DNA from: Brachionus koreanus
Lineage: Eukaryota; Rotifera; Eurotatoria; Ploima; Brachionidae
Length of the DNA stretch: 64,000 nt
NCBI GenBank assembly: GCA_016987375.1
Contig: PJRA01000412.1
Coordinates: forward strand, 2,113,450 to 2,177,449
Direction: 5' to 3'
The notes beneath the pieces were generated by a model. That model did not search any database, was not told where the DNA came from, and saw nothing but the letters and a program-made list of their open reading frames with translations. The first letter of the stretch is position 1. Every line of letters begins with the position of its first letter. Of this stretch, positions 11,739 through 24,500 are shown one piece after another. The position numbers and the translations under genes are program-made.

Positions 11739-12857
11739 TTTTTTAAATTTTTTATGCTAAAACTAGGTCTAACAATGACCAAATGCTAAAATTTTTTTAT
11801 AGATATTAAAAATTTTTTGAGATGAAATATTTAATTTTAGTTCTAGATTTAAATTGCCAGAGTTAGCTATTATGATAATGGAAGAGAAATATGTGAAATT
11901 TTAATAAATTGTTTTCCATTAATGTAGTTGTTGAAAGTCTTAAATTTCGAAATAAATATTAATAAATCCAATTCGTTTGAAATATTGGCGATTTGAATTT
12001 ATAAAAAATCATCTTAAATAAATTAGAAAATCCTTAAGATTTAAGAAAATTAGAGGAAATTTGAAATAAAAAAAAAAAAAAAATTTTTTTTATAATTATA
12101 TAGTTGCTATTGGATTCCGATTTGTTTTGATTTGTTTTTTTCCTCATATAGTCACGAGAAGATGCTTTAACTAATTCATCAAATTAAATTTAATTTTTGA
12201 TAAATTTTACAGAACATAATTTAAACCATTTTTTTTAAAAACGATAAAAATAATTACTAATTCAAATTTAGGCAAAAATGATAATAACAAGCATAACTTT
12301 TTATTTTTATTATTTTTAAATAATAAAGCTAAGAAAGAAAACATTGTATGACCTTGATAAAATTAAATGGTTCGTTTGCTTTTCTATAATAAAAAATTTT
12401 CAATGCTGACTTAGTTTAATATTTTATGGTAATTATTAAGCTAACCTTTTTTTAAAGTATAAATTTTTTTTTTCATTTGTCATTGAAATGTTGTTTAGGG
12501 TCAATTATAATTTGAAACATTAAAGATGTAAAAATTTAAAAATAATGAATATTAATTCATTTTTTTCATTATAGAATTGAAATAGCAATCAAAAATGTCA
12601 AAGTTTAGTTTTTTTTTTTTAAAATGATTTCAATTTCTGAAATAGAATTTTTCTTCATCACAAAATGATCATTTAAATAAAATAATTATGACTAAGGTTA
12701 TTTTTATAAATTTTAAAAACTAAAATACTAAAATTATAATTGTTTTGAGATTAAATGAGAATCATATATAAACTAAAAATAGTTGTAAAAAATGACTAAA
12801 ATTTAACCAAAAAATAAACAAATTTTTAATTTTTTAACTTTAAAACTGACTTTTATC

Positions 12858-12979
12858 TTATATTTGCTTATCTTTTTTCAACACATTCACCTTGATTGTT
12901 ACTTCTTCTTCTATGTGCGTTTCATAATGACTTTTTTCTAAGACTGAATCATTGCCGCTGTTATTGCTCTCTTTGCGGC
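12858..12979 (-). CDS. Candidate terminal exon of an unresolved gene
   Basis: On the minus strand an AG acceptor at 12981-12980 opens a 40-codon frame ending in TAA at 12860-12858. It reads RKESNNSGNDSVLEKSHYET, then a Glu/Val/Lys stretch ending KKDKQI. Composition (balanced, charged residues; G+C above the surroundings) looks coding in a very A/T-rich stretch. No upstream partner exon was found and no family is recognised. Confidence 0.3.
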
Positions 12980-13272
12980 CTATTTGTGGAAAATTTTTTT
13001 AAATTAAAAAGAATTTTATAAATTTAAAGTATGAATTTATTGAGTAAAAAGTTTTTGATAAATAAATATATTTTTTAGCAAAGAACGAATTATAAAAATA
13101 CTATTAATATTTTTTTTACAAAATTTTATCAAAAATTTGTTCTTCTTCAAACTGAGGAAAAAATATCAACTATGACTACAAGATCAATATTCTTATCCTC
13201 ATCTTTTAGATATATAAAAAAACCAAATTTTAGATTCAATCTCTTTATTAAAACCAATCCAAATTTTATATA

Positions 13273-13380
13273 TCAAATTTTATGAATTAAGTCTATTGGC
13301 GCTAAATCATCAGAATATCGCTGTTTTATACGTGTTATCAATTCATTAATGATTTTCTTGAATTGGTCTTTATTTTCTTC
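13273..13380 (-). CDS. Candidate terminal exon with nearby poly(A) signal
   Basis: Minus-strand frame of 35 codons beginning after an AG at 13382-13381 and ending in TGA at 13275-13273. It reads ENKDQFKKIINELITRIKQR followed by YSDDLAPIDLIHKI, an amphipathic helix-like sequence. An AATAAA on the same strand (reverse complement at 13243-13248) lies about 25 nt past the stop, which supports a real 3' end. The upstream exons were not located, and the acceptor lacks a strong polypyrimidine tract. Confidence 0.33.
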   Translation of the reverse strand, partial: EENKDQFKKIINELITRIKQRYSDDLAPIDLIHKI

Positions 13381-14237
13381 CTTTCATCATCGAAAATGAT
13401 TATTTCTTTCAAAATTTAAATTTTCAAAAGCTACGTGTTTTCATTTTATGAAATTCTAATTATGAAATTTTCTATTTTATTATTAAATTCTATAATGTAT
13501 GCCACTAAGCATTTTTTGAATGTATCAAACACTTTTATAACTTTTGGTAATTTTTTAAGTATTTTTTTTAAGTTGTTCACAAGTCATAAAGTCAAAGTCA
13601 AATTTTTAAACAAATCTCAGTAAAAAAAAATTTTTTTTTTAGAAGTCAAGTCATCGATTCGACAAAACTTTAAAATTGACTATTTTTTTTAGTTTTCCAA
13701 AATAAAAATCTTCCTAAAATTATCATTTATTATTTAGAGAAAAAAAATTCCTAAAATTTATCGAATAATTTAATATAATTAATTTTAACATTTAATTCTT
13801 AAATCGAAATTTGAACAATAAAAAAGTTCTAATTAATAATGACTTTAAAAAAAAAAATATAAAAAATTGAAGTTATATTTTTCCGAGTTGCAGTTCAACT
13901 TACTACTACTTTATTAGATTGAAAAAGTATTTTGAATTCAAGTCAAATGACTTTTAAAATGAATTTTTTTTTTGACTTTTGCACAAGTCTGGTAAAATTA
14001 GAAAAGTTTTTTTCTATACACCTTTCTAAAAAATTTTATATTTAAAAATTCACCAACAAATTTAAATTAAAACAATTTTCATTCTAAGCTCATTTTGAGA
14101 TTCAAATGATAAAATTGAAGCTAAACTCTTTGATTGAATATAAATGGTTTTGTAATTATAATATAAATCTATAAATTTCTATTAATTTCCTACTTACCTT
14201 ATACTTTTGACGATCAACTAATTCTAATTATATTTAG

Positions 14238-14358
14238 CGAAAATACGGCAGAAAAACCACCTTCAAAAAGTTATTGTCCTAAAGCAGGTATAAATCATCA
14301 AGTGATACCTAAAGAGCTCAAACAAACCACTAATTCTGAAAAAAAAGAAGAAATTTAG
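14238..14358 (+). CDS. Candidate terminal exon of an unresolved plus-strand gene
   Basis: After the acceptor TTATATTTAG a 39-codon frame runs to TAG at 14356-14358. It reads ENTAEKPPSKSYCPKAGINH then QVIPKELKQTTNSEKKEEI, and looks coding by composition. No upstream plus-strand exon could be identified with confidence and no family is recognised. Confidence 0.33.
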
Positions 14359-15233
14359 AACATTTTGGTGCTTAAGATTTTTTTAATAAAGCTTTTTTCT
14401 CGAAAAATTTTAATTAGAATCATAAAAGACTAAAATACATAATAATAGCGATTTATCACTATGAAAACAAAAAAAAAAAGACAAGAATCATAAGTTAAAT
14501 AATTAAAATAAATAAAAAAAGATAGAATTCTTCATTTTCTTACAAAATACTATTTCAATCTATTATTATTTCAATATTTTATAATTAGTCAATCAAAATA
14601 TTTTTCCAATTTTCGTTAGAAAATTTACATTTTTTTACTTTTAAAAAGTTAGAAATTTACGTAAATATTTATTTAAAAGAATGTTTCTATATTTTATTAA
14701 TTAAATAGAGAAATTAAAAAAAAAGCTAAAAAATTCATCAAATTCTATCTATTTCTTCTGATTTTAATTTTTGCGTAATTTTCCAAATTTTAAAATAAGT
14801 TTATCGAAGCAACACTTTAAATTTTGAAATTGAATCTATGAAATTAGTAAAAACCTTTGGAAAAAAATTGTTTTATACCAAAATTCACAAAGCTACTATC
14901 TATTAATGAAAAAATTGTGTCTCAGCGATTAATTTTTACCAGATTTAGTAAAACTTTCAAAAATTATTTAAGTTTTAATTATTCATTTATGTTTTAGTTT
15001 CTACAATAAATTCAATTTAAATATGAAATAAAAATCATATTGAAAATAAATTCCAAATGATAAGTTTTTAAAAATTATTGAAATATGGTTAATGTCTATT
15101 AAGGAATTAAGAAAAATCAAAAAATCTTTTTTTCTAAATTTTATCTAAAATCATAAATTCCATCATCAAAAAAATCAAAAAAAATAAACCATAAACTAAA
15201 AATATTTATAAATATATATAAGAAATAAAATCG

Positions 15234-15294
15234 CTAACAGCAAAAAGTTCTGCCCAAATCTAATCAAGATTATTTCAGTACGTTTTGCTGTTAG
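15234..15294. other. 61-nt imperfect hairpin, pre-miRNA-like
   Basis: The ends CTAACAGCAAAA and TTTTGCTGTTAG pair perfectly over 12 bp. The stem continues inwards with isolated mismatches (G-C, T-A, C-G, T-A, G-C), a small internal loop, and a closing AATCT/AGATT helix around a short loop. It lies about 500 nt past the stop of the KLF gene on the minus strand, so it could sit in the KLF 3' untranslated region. I do not recognise either arm as a known microRNA; a decayed inverted-repeat transposon is the alternative. Confidence 0.35.
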
Positions 15295-15795
15295 AAAGGA
15301 GGAAATATGTAAACCAAAATAATGAATAACACCAAAGACAATTTCGATAAAAAGCATTAAATACGTTCAAAGTCTAATTACAAAGAATAATAGTAAGAAA
15401 AAAATTTTTCTATTTTTTAATTAACAATTTTTCAATTATTCATTGGTTTTTTAAGATATAATTTTCATCTATACAAAACAATTTCTAAACCCTACAACAT
15501 TTTTAATTAAAAGAGTTTAGATAAGAACAAAATCAACTTAAAATAAAACAGAAAATTATTCTACAATTTTTTTATGAACCGGTTTTAGTTAAAATAATTA
15601 AAAACATTTCAAATTGAAATAAGTTTTTGAGTTGCACCATGCGGATAAGATCAAAAACAAAGACACATTTGCTGGTTTTAACAAATGAATTTAATGGCCA
15701 CAGTAGAGCTGCATGCTTCCTAATGCCATACAACTTGTATCCGTTAATCGATCTTTCCGTCTACCTACTTTTTGAATCAAAATAGGAAAATTTAT

Positions 15796-18700
15796 CTAAC
15801 TTGTTTTGTGACGTTTAATATGAATGTTTAGATGGTCGCTGCGAGTAAAGCCTCTATTGCATTGCTTGCAAACGAACGGCTTTTGTCCTTGAATCAAATT
15901 TTAATTTTTTATTAATTTTTCATAAAAAAAAGTTTAAAAAAAATTAAACAAAAACATAAGCACTAGATAATTTTTTAAAACTAATTAAAATTTCGAAAGA
16001 CAATTTGAATTCGTAACTTTTTTGAATTAAATTATTAAATAAAAATCTAAAAATTGTTTTTTTAATAATTTACATAACTTTTTTAAAATTCTTAAACTAT
16101 AAAAATGCTTTTTAATAAATGAAATAATATTAAATTTCAACAAGATTTTCTCATTGTTAATCATAGATAAAAATCATTTGCCTTAACCTCATTAATCCGC
16201 ACTTTTTTTCTATTTAAATCGAATCTCGTCCCATAGATGACTTTTTTTTTCGAGAGAGAGGTATAAAAAACATAATAAAAGAAAATTTGTAAATAAAACA
16301 CATTAAAATAAAAATGATTTTTTAATATTGAAAACTGGTAAAATTCACATAAAGTTTTTCGAATCAACTCAAAAATAAAATGAAAGTTGAAAGTTAGCGA
16401 AAAAACTGGGATAATAAAAGTTTTGAACATAAACTTGCATCAGACTATCAAAATAGAAGACATTGAGGATTTTGAAACCGAAAACATTCATGGGATCATT
16501 AAAAAATTTAAAACATGTTATCATTTAATGTTGTGTTGTTAATTTGATAGTTTTGATTATCCTGGTCTCGTCAGTAAAAATTTCTAAGCAAATGAAAATC
16601 AAAAAAAGAAAAAGAAAGGCAGGAAAATGATAAGAAATAGAAAAGGGTTAAATTTTATCTCTTTTTCTCATTTTTTTGGAATTGAATAAAGTTTATGTGA
16701 CATTATCTGTACTAATGCTTTTTTCTCATTATTTATGTTTTTTTAAAACCTTTCTCTTTTTTTTTCCATAATAAAAAACTAGATAAAATTTGGAACAAAT
16801 CTATCGTTTTAATTTTTGATATATTTTAAATATTTTTATCACTTAATATTCTAAAAATATATCTTTCTGGTATATCAAACGGATAAGATTCGACTATTTT
16901 GTTATTTTTAAGGTAAAAAATAGGTAAATTTTTTTTTAAATCTTAAAACAATCAAGTTTATATAAAAATTTATGCTCTTTCAGAATTGTTATAACTTTTC
17001 TACATATATTTGTTCTATAATATAGATTTTTAGTCTCAAAAACCAACAACTTGTTTATGGTCGACTATTTTTCGACCAAAATTTTCCAATGCGAAAAAAA
17101 ACAAATTTGGGGCTTTCAAGGTCCTAAACTAAGAATTTAAAGTAAAAATTAAGAAGCCTAGAATGGAATTTTTTAAAAATCCTGTTCCTTGAATTTGAAA
17201 TTTTTATTAATAATCTCCGTAAATTTTGCAATAGTGTCAACAGCAATGAAAACTCGGCAGCCAGCCTCTACTTACTTACGATATATCAGACAACTTTTAT
17301 TTCACCCCTTTTTATAATAATTATTGTAAAATTAGATTAATTTCTTAAATCAATAATTCTTTTTTAATAAAACATTTAAATCTCAATCAGTCGGGCTTTC
17401 TAGTTTAAATCAAACAAACATTTAAAAAAAAAAAATAAAAACAATAATAATTTGTTATTTGTTTTTTTAATGATGATTCTAGTGCTGTTGTTTAAAGAAA
17501 ATTCAAATAAAAACTTACCAGTATGCTTTCGATAATGTCTGGTCAACTCATCTGATCTGGTAAATTGCCAATTACAACTTGGCCAGCTGCATTTGTAAGG
17601 TTTTTCGCCTGTATGCGATCTGTAGTGCTGTTTCAAATGAGAACTTTTCAAATAAGACTTATTACAACCGGGATAAGTGCATTGAAAATTTCTAGGTCTT
17701 GCCGAATTATCTGTAGTTGCATTAGCTTTAGCATTTTTGTTTTCTGAACAGCTTTCGCTTATTTGTTTGGTTTGAACTGTAGAATCAATAATCGAAATGG
17801 GTGGAGCGCTTGTGGCTAATCGTTCCAACCAGCTTCTTGCATTAAAAGATGTTGTATTCAACATGTTATCATTAAGACTATTTTCAAAATAAACACTTGT
17901 CGATGGTTCAATTTTTATAGGGATACTCGGCTTACCAATCGATTTGGAGCCAAGCAAACTAGGATTATTAGACAATTTCATGTATTTTTGACTCGATCGG
18001 CTTGATTTACTCATCAAGCTGTCTTCATCATTCAAATAATCATCTTCATATTCATCTCCATTCGAGTTAAATGCTCTATTTCGCTTTATCATTATACCAT
18101 TATTATCAATTTTAAATTCTTGTTGATCATCTACTTTTTCTGTTTTGTTTAAATTCAACTCGTCTAATTCTTCTAAATTTCCCAAATCTTTTGATTTATC
18201 AGGTGAATTGTTTGCTTTTGTGACTCGTTTTTTATTAGTGACACGTTTTGCTTTGGAGTTTGGTGAATTTTTTTTGTTTACTTTTAGGTAATTATCCATG
18301 TATGTTGAATTTGGTAGAGTGAGTGATGTTTTTAAACTGTCTTCCTTAGCAAAATTAATTGATAGGCCAGATTGATTTTTATCATGTAAGAATAAATTTT
18401 GCTGATTTAGATAGAAAGAATTGGGCGCTGATGCCGAGTATGATGAATGAGAACAATAGGAGGCCGGTGAAAGAGATGGTGAAAGAGAAGGCGAAGTGGG
18501 ACCAGAAAGAGGCGATTTATAGCTGGCCGGTTCATTCAAGAAATTATTGTCGCCTTCGGGTAATTCGGAGCGCAAAATGTCCTCGAAGATAAAATCCTGA
18601 TTTGAGCAATCTGCATTGTTGAACGCCTTTTCGGTTATAAAATTATTGTTCTCATCCAAAATGAGCCCATTTGAATTTGCTTGACTTTTCAACTGTTGCA

Positions 18701-20824
18701 ATTGATCAAGCTGGTATGCCAAATGATCGGTGCTAGACTGAGGCGCTGGGTCGATCGAATCGTTTTTCGAATCGTTCAAAATCGACAAAAAGTCCTGATC
18801 AACCAAACTAACGTCGTTTAAAATTCCGAAATTGTTTTCGAATTCTATTTTGTTTAATTCGTCGATTAAAATCGGCTCATCGGCGTTCAAATTCTCTTTA
18901 TTTGGCACATTTAATTTTGTATAAAAATTGTATATGCTATTTATAAAACCATTTGGATTGATGAACGATTTTTTAGTTTGTTGTTCTTGAGATGGCTGAC
19001 TGTGACTCGTTGATGCTTCGAATTGATTTAGCTCGTTAAAATCTTCTAGTTTTATTCGCGATAAGTCCAATTGCTGTGCGTCCAAACTGCTCAGATCGAT
19101 GTCTGAATTATTATTCGAGTTGTTCTTTGACGAGATGTTAACGGAGCTTTTTTCAATCAAATTTTGAAAGTTATCAAACAAAATTTGCGGATTGTAGTCA
19201 TATTTGTGCATAAAAAGAGTCGGTGGCGGTTGGTTTATGAGATAATAGCTGCTAGGCGATTGACTCATTATCACGCCAGAACCATTGGTTGTTGTAGTCT
19301 CGTTCTGATTGTTTATCATCATGTTCGGGGAGCTATTTGCTGAAGAGATGTTAAAAATGCTTTTTATAAATTTGAATGGCTTGCTAATGAACGAATTGTT
19401 CGGGTTGGAATTTAAGTCGCATTGTGAAGCTGCTTGAGAAGATGTTGACAAAAAATTTGTTGATGAAAATTTTTTGACTAAATTCGGAGATGACATAGCA
19501 TTTCGAGGCGGATAGGTCTGATCGCTGTCTTGCCCTGTTGATCCTTCATTTTGAGCAGAAATAGCTTTATCCAAACATGTAAACGATTGATTGCTATTAC
19601 TGTTTAATATTATTGTATTCAGAACTTCCTTTAACGAAAAGAATATTATTTTTTTTTTAATTTTTAAACAAATAAAAAATTTATTCAATAATTTGAAGAT
19701 AAATTTAAAAAATAAGAAAAGTTAATTAAAAAAAGCTAAAACTAAAATTTAAAATTAAAACTTGAATATTTGCCTAAGGGTATCAAAATTTTAACTCTAA
19801 TTTTGCGTTTCAAATATAATTAATCCATTGAAAAAAAAATGTTAGTTTAATTACTTATTTTACAAAATTACCCTAAGATATTATATCGTTTATTTTATTC
19901 TAAAATAAAAAAGTAATCACTCATTGAAATACAAAGTCTTTGTAGCCTGGAAAAATACTGACGAGGAAAACAGCTATATCTGAATGATCTAAATATGAAA
20001 AACTTTTATAATAATTTTAAAATATAAAAACTTTTGTTGAAATTCTTCTTTAACTTTGGATCGCTATTTTGAATTAAAATATATTTGAATTTAGATTAGT
20101 TTATAATTCAAATTAATTTAAATAAATATCATAAATATAAAAAATGTTAATTTTAATATAATTTTAATTCTAAACGATTTTGAAACGAACTTAAGTTTTA
20201 GTCACAAGCATGGATTTTGCTTTTAAATCAGTAATCTAATTTAGCTTTTTAAATATAAGCTACTTTCATTAAAAAGCTTTCAAGTAAAAGAATATTAGTA
20301 ACTAATTTTTATTTTTTGAAATAATTAAAAATTTTAATAATGTTCATTTTTTTAATTGCGTCTTTGTTCTTATCTATCAAAAAAAAAATGATTTTTTTTG
20401 CCGTTTTTTTTTATCTATTTAAGTCATTTTGTACGAAAGAAACAAATTAAAATTTATATAATTAAAAATTATTTTTGAAAAATAAACCCAGATATTTACT
20501 TCTGACAAACTATAATCATAAAATAATAGTAAATTATCTTTAAACTAACTTCAAGCTGTAAAAGTTAAATTTTTTAATCTTATTAAATTGATTGAACAAA
20601 ATTGTTATTAAATTTTAGAAATTCTCAGCCCTAAAAATAAATACGCAATAAAAAAAAAATTTTTATTAAAAAATTCTGCTGCTGCTTTTTGCATTAATAA
20701 TTAAAAAATGAATTACCAGGTCTGTATTTGAATCATTTCGCAATGAGCCATCTCTATTTAAACTGACATTGGGCTCATTGATACAATTGAACAAATCAGC
20801 TTCATTGATAACGTCCAAATCCAT
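15796..20824 (-). CDS. Krüppel-like zinc-finger transcription factor (KLF family)
   Basis: Three exons: 20824-20717 (starts [14 protein letters not shown]), 19628-17519 and 15887-15796; 769 aa. Three C-terminal C2H2 fingers mark the Sp/KLF family: C686/C691/H704/H708, C716/C721/H734/H738 and C746/C749/H762/H766, with linkers TGEKPYK and TGQKPFV. They bind GC/CACCC boxes in nuclear DNA. The third finger is carried only by the last exon, after an intron of about 1.6 kb. The [14 protein letters not shown] and CNRxFTRSDHL wording is closest to the KLF1/2/4/5 (Drosophila dar1-like) group, but I cannot fix the subtype. The ~680-residue N-terminus is Ser/Asn-rich with acidic patches and an [12 protein letters not shown] repeat, typical of an activation region. 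No CtBP motif was noticed. A methionine in the intron before exon 2 is not the start. Confidence 0.92.
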
Positions 20825-21511
20825 ATACAAAACATTAAAGAAATTTTTGCAATAAATTAAATGAGAATCGGCTGGCTGATGTTGCCAAAACGCTTTATTT
20901 TTTATTTAAAAAAAACAGGTAAAAATCTAAGTAAAAAAAAATAATAATTTTGCGTGTACGCGCTTGTTTTTGGGTGCATTAATCCCAAATGTTGGTTTAT
21001 AAAAGAAATAGAAAAATACAGACGATGCACAAATAAAAGAAATATTTTTTTTTTTTAATTTAAAATTTTATTATCAAATTGGTGAGAAAACAATCAGCAT
21101 TGGTAATAAATGAATAAAAAAAATGAGATTTCTTCTTCTACGCTTTAAAATCCAAGCAAAAATAACTAAAATAGCTAAAAAAAAATAATAAAAAATTCAA
21201 AATTTTCTATTTGAATTTATTAAATTTGCATTTTAAAGCGTTGCGTATTCAAACATAATTGCAACTTAAATTTAGTTTATATTAGTTCACTAAGTCTCAT
21301 ATTTTGCATCATGATAATAATATTAAAATTAAATCCTAAAATAATTTCGCCTGATAAGAAAACAATATGAATGAAAAATCAAATTTCCCCTCCAAATTAA
21401 AGTAAAAAGCTAAAACTAATTTTTAAAAGAAATTTTCTTGCCATTATGGTTCATTTAAAAAACAACATTAAAATTATTTTATGCTGCCTTTGAGGCATCT
21501 TAAAAGCTAGA
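20825..21511. other. Intergenic region, KLF 5' flank and ERdj5 3' flank
   Basis: No gene seen. The part next to 20824 must hold the KLF leader and promoter (minus strand); a GTGTACGCGC-containing patch at about 20953 is the only G+C-richer stretch. The part near 21500 would carry the 3' end of the ERdj5 transcript. Confidence 0.4.
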
Positions 21512-24500
21512 CTACAATTCTAATTTATCAGATTTTTTGGAATGTTTGTAACCGTATTGCTTTAGCTTTGCATTTATTAAATTCGATAATCTATTCAAGT
21601 CCATATCGAACAGCTCTTCACCTGAAGCCCAATTCTTTTCAATTAAAATTTTAAAAATTTATCTTCCAGAAAAAGCAAAAACATACCACATAATTTGATG
21701 TGACAATAGGATAAAACTTTACTGTTGGATATGCTCTGATACCGCACGCTTGACATAAATGCTGATATTGTTGACAATTTACTTTGCCAAATTTAACTCT
21801 ACCCTCAAATTTCTTTTGAAAATTTAAATTTTTTTTTTCTGATTAAGTTTTTTTATTAAAAATTTACACTAGCTAGAGCTTCAAAAGTTGGAGAAAAAAC
21901 TTGACAATGACCGCACCATGGTGCATAAAAGTCCACAATCCATGGCAATTGATTTTCTTTGCTGGCGTCTTTGAAATTGCTTAGGACTAAATTTTCGAAT
22001 GTTTCCAAATTTAACATGATTGAAATTGTAGGCAAGTAATTGTTGGCCCATTGAAGCAATGAATTAGAATCCCTCATCCATCCATTGTACTGATCAAAGC
22101 GAGAAAATCCACTAGTACCTGTTGGATACAAGCGAATGTTTGGGTAGGAGTTGACACCTTGTTCTGAACACAAGCGTTGCTCAACAACACAATCGACTTG
22201 AGCCACGGTTATTATTTTTGAATTAACTCTCTTAGAAAAAGAAATTAGCTAAAATAACTTTAAAAATAAAATATTTAAAAATGTCTACTTTAGCTAATTT
22301 TCGCCATTCAGGTGCAAGCTGTTGGCAAGGTCCACACCAGCTTGCAAAAAAATCTATTAACCATATTTTATCGGTCGATTTTGAGCCTACTAGCTTATAA
22401 AATGTATCGTATGTAAGCGTTAATACTGAAGGATTTAAAATATCCTTTAAAATTTAGTTCAATTTATAATTTTGAATTAAATAAAATATTTAATTTATTT
22501 TACCTCTATAAATTCACTAATATCTTGAGCATTATGCTGTCCATGATATAAATTTGGAATTGAGTTATTGTATAAGATGGTAGTTGGAAATGATCTTATG
22601 TTATATTGCTCACAAATCTGAGTGTTTATTGTACAATCCACTGTTCCAAATAGAGCTGCCTTTGATCCTGCTAGTTTGGACGATTTTCGAAATTCGGGTA
22701 ATAAGTTCATACATGGTGGACACCACTAGAAAAAATATTATTTTTTTGTTTAAAAACTAATTTATTCTATTATTTTTTATATCATTTTATTTAGTTAGAA
22801 AATTAATTTTAGGCAAATAAATTCTCAAATAAATAAATCAAAAATAAAAATGATATTATTTCTAAATAATTTTAAACTTACTGGAGCAAAGAAATCAACA
22901 AAAAAAGCACTTTTTTTGTGCTTTTTTGTTTCATTTTCGAGAAATTCTGAATCAAATTTGGTCAATGTCCGAACCGGGGTGTAGGCGTTTTCTTTTACAA
23001 AACTTGCCAAATCTTCTGAACTAACTCTATTTCCATAATGAATTTCATACCAATTATCTTCACCCATTTCAACTTTTCCATTTAGAATAAAACTTGATGA
23101 CTTGAATAGAACAAATGTTGGATACTTGACCAGCTGCATTCGGCTACAAATATCTAGACTTGTCAACTTGATACAGTCGACACGAGCGAAATTAAAATCT
23201 CAAAAAAAATATTAGTTTTATCAAAATTAAATATTTAAATCTTACCATTTCCAATTAGATTGGGCAATTTTTTATATTCTACATCTTGACTTAGATCATA
23301 TCTATTCACAAATTGGATTAGCCATGGTTTTTCAAGTTTTTCTTTATCTCTCAAATTTTTCATTATTATCTAAAAATAAACAAAATAAAATTCTATTAAT
23401 TAAATAAAAAATTGAAGTTATGGTCTTATTTTTATAATCATGATTATAATAGCAGAGTAGTTAAAATGAAAAAATTTTTTTTAGTTTTATAATTTAATTT
23501 AATCTATCTTTTTCCTATTCTGCAAAATTATGCAAATTTTTTTAGATGTCTCTACTCATTAATTAACCCTAAAAATATAAAAATAATTATATTATTTTTG
23601 TCTCTCACTGATCACTAAAACTTGACCATAAACTTCAATTTTCTAATTAAATGTGGATATTTTACTGCTAATTTTGATTCTTCTAATTCAATGTTATCAG
23701 GTAAAAGACCTAATACTTGCTGATATATTTTATCATGCTCTGAGAATGAGACTGATATTGGTTTTTCTTGATTGTTGTCTAAATTAGGTAGACTAGAATA
23801 GAATAAAATAGGTGCTGAAGGCTTTGGCTTTAATTTAGAGCAAAGATCTGTGTTTGAAGTGCAGTCAATATTGGCAACATTTACTAAACCATGTAACATA
23901 ATCGCCAATTTCCTAAGGCTCATTTCTTCTAGACAATTCAACTCATGATTGAGCTCTTCTCCAGAGTCATCATTGTTGGTCAAACAATATGCCAGCAACC
24001 ATGGCTTATTTGACTCGAGTTTTTTATACTCATCCAAACTATTCACATTGTATGCAGTACCAATGGCGAACGAAAGGGCATAATTGACCAAGTTATCCAA
24101 ATTTTTGGCTCCATCAAAACGTTTAACCTTGAAAAATTAATTTATTTATTTATTTGTTAATAAAATAAGATTTAAGATTTAATTTATAATTTTTTTCTTA
24201 CTAAACCAAAAATAAGAAAAAGATGTAAATGTTTTAATATTAAAAGTCTAAAATTTAATTAAGAACAAAAAATAATTAAATTTTTTAAACGTAAAAGCTG
24301 AATAGACAAAATTTTTTACTGATTACATTAGCTGTATTCAGAATTTCATTAATTAAAATCATTTAAAACTACATCCTTGTTTAAAGGGTTTCAAAGCAAT
24401 TTTTTTACCGAAAAAGGAACTTTAAAAAATTTTATTTGATGCAAAAATAAAAACAAAATTGATCAAATTTAAGACTTTTAAACGACTCAATTTTAATTCA

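Larger units (their letters stand above)
11739..15795. other. Gene-poor region with orphan exon-like islands
   Basis: Mostly A/T-rich DNA. Three short terminal-exon candidates lie inside (12858-12979 minus, 13273-13380 minus, 14238-14358 plus) and are listed separately. A weaker island at about 12150-12190 has a good acceptor-like sequence. The right end probably includes the 3' untranslated region of the KLF gene and a 61-nt hairpin at 15234-15294. I could not join the islands into a full gene. Confidence 0.4.

Noticed and set aside
11430..11746. Plus-strand frames rich in His/Leu opposite ZDHHC17 exon 1
   Set aside because: They are complements of Met/Asn-rich coding sequence of the palmitoyltransferase; base bias explains the His.
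16161..16430. 89-codon minus-strand frame
   Set aside because: Lies inside the KLF intron between fingers two and three; Phe/Ile/Lys-rich, no domain.
19629..19688. N-terminal extension [13 protein letters not shown] of the KLF frame
   Set aside because: An acceptor at 19630-19629 and an upstream exon at 20824-20717 that joins in frame show this is intron.
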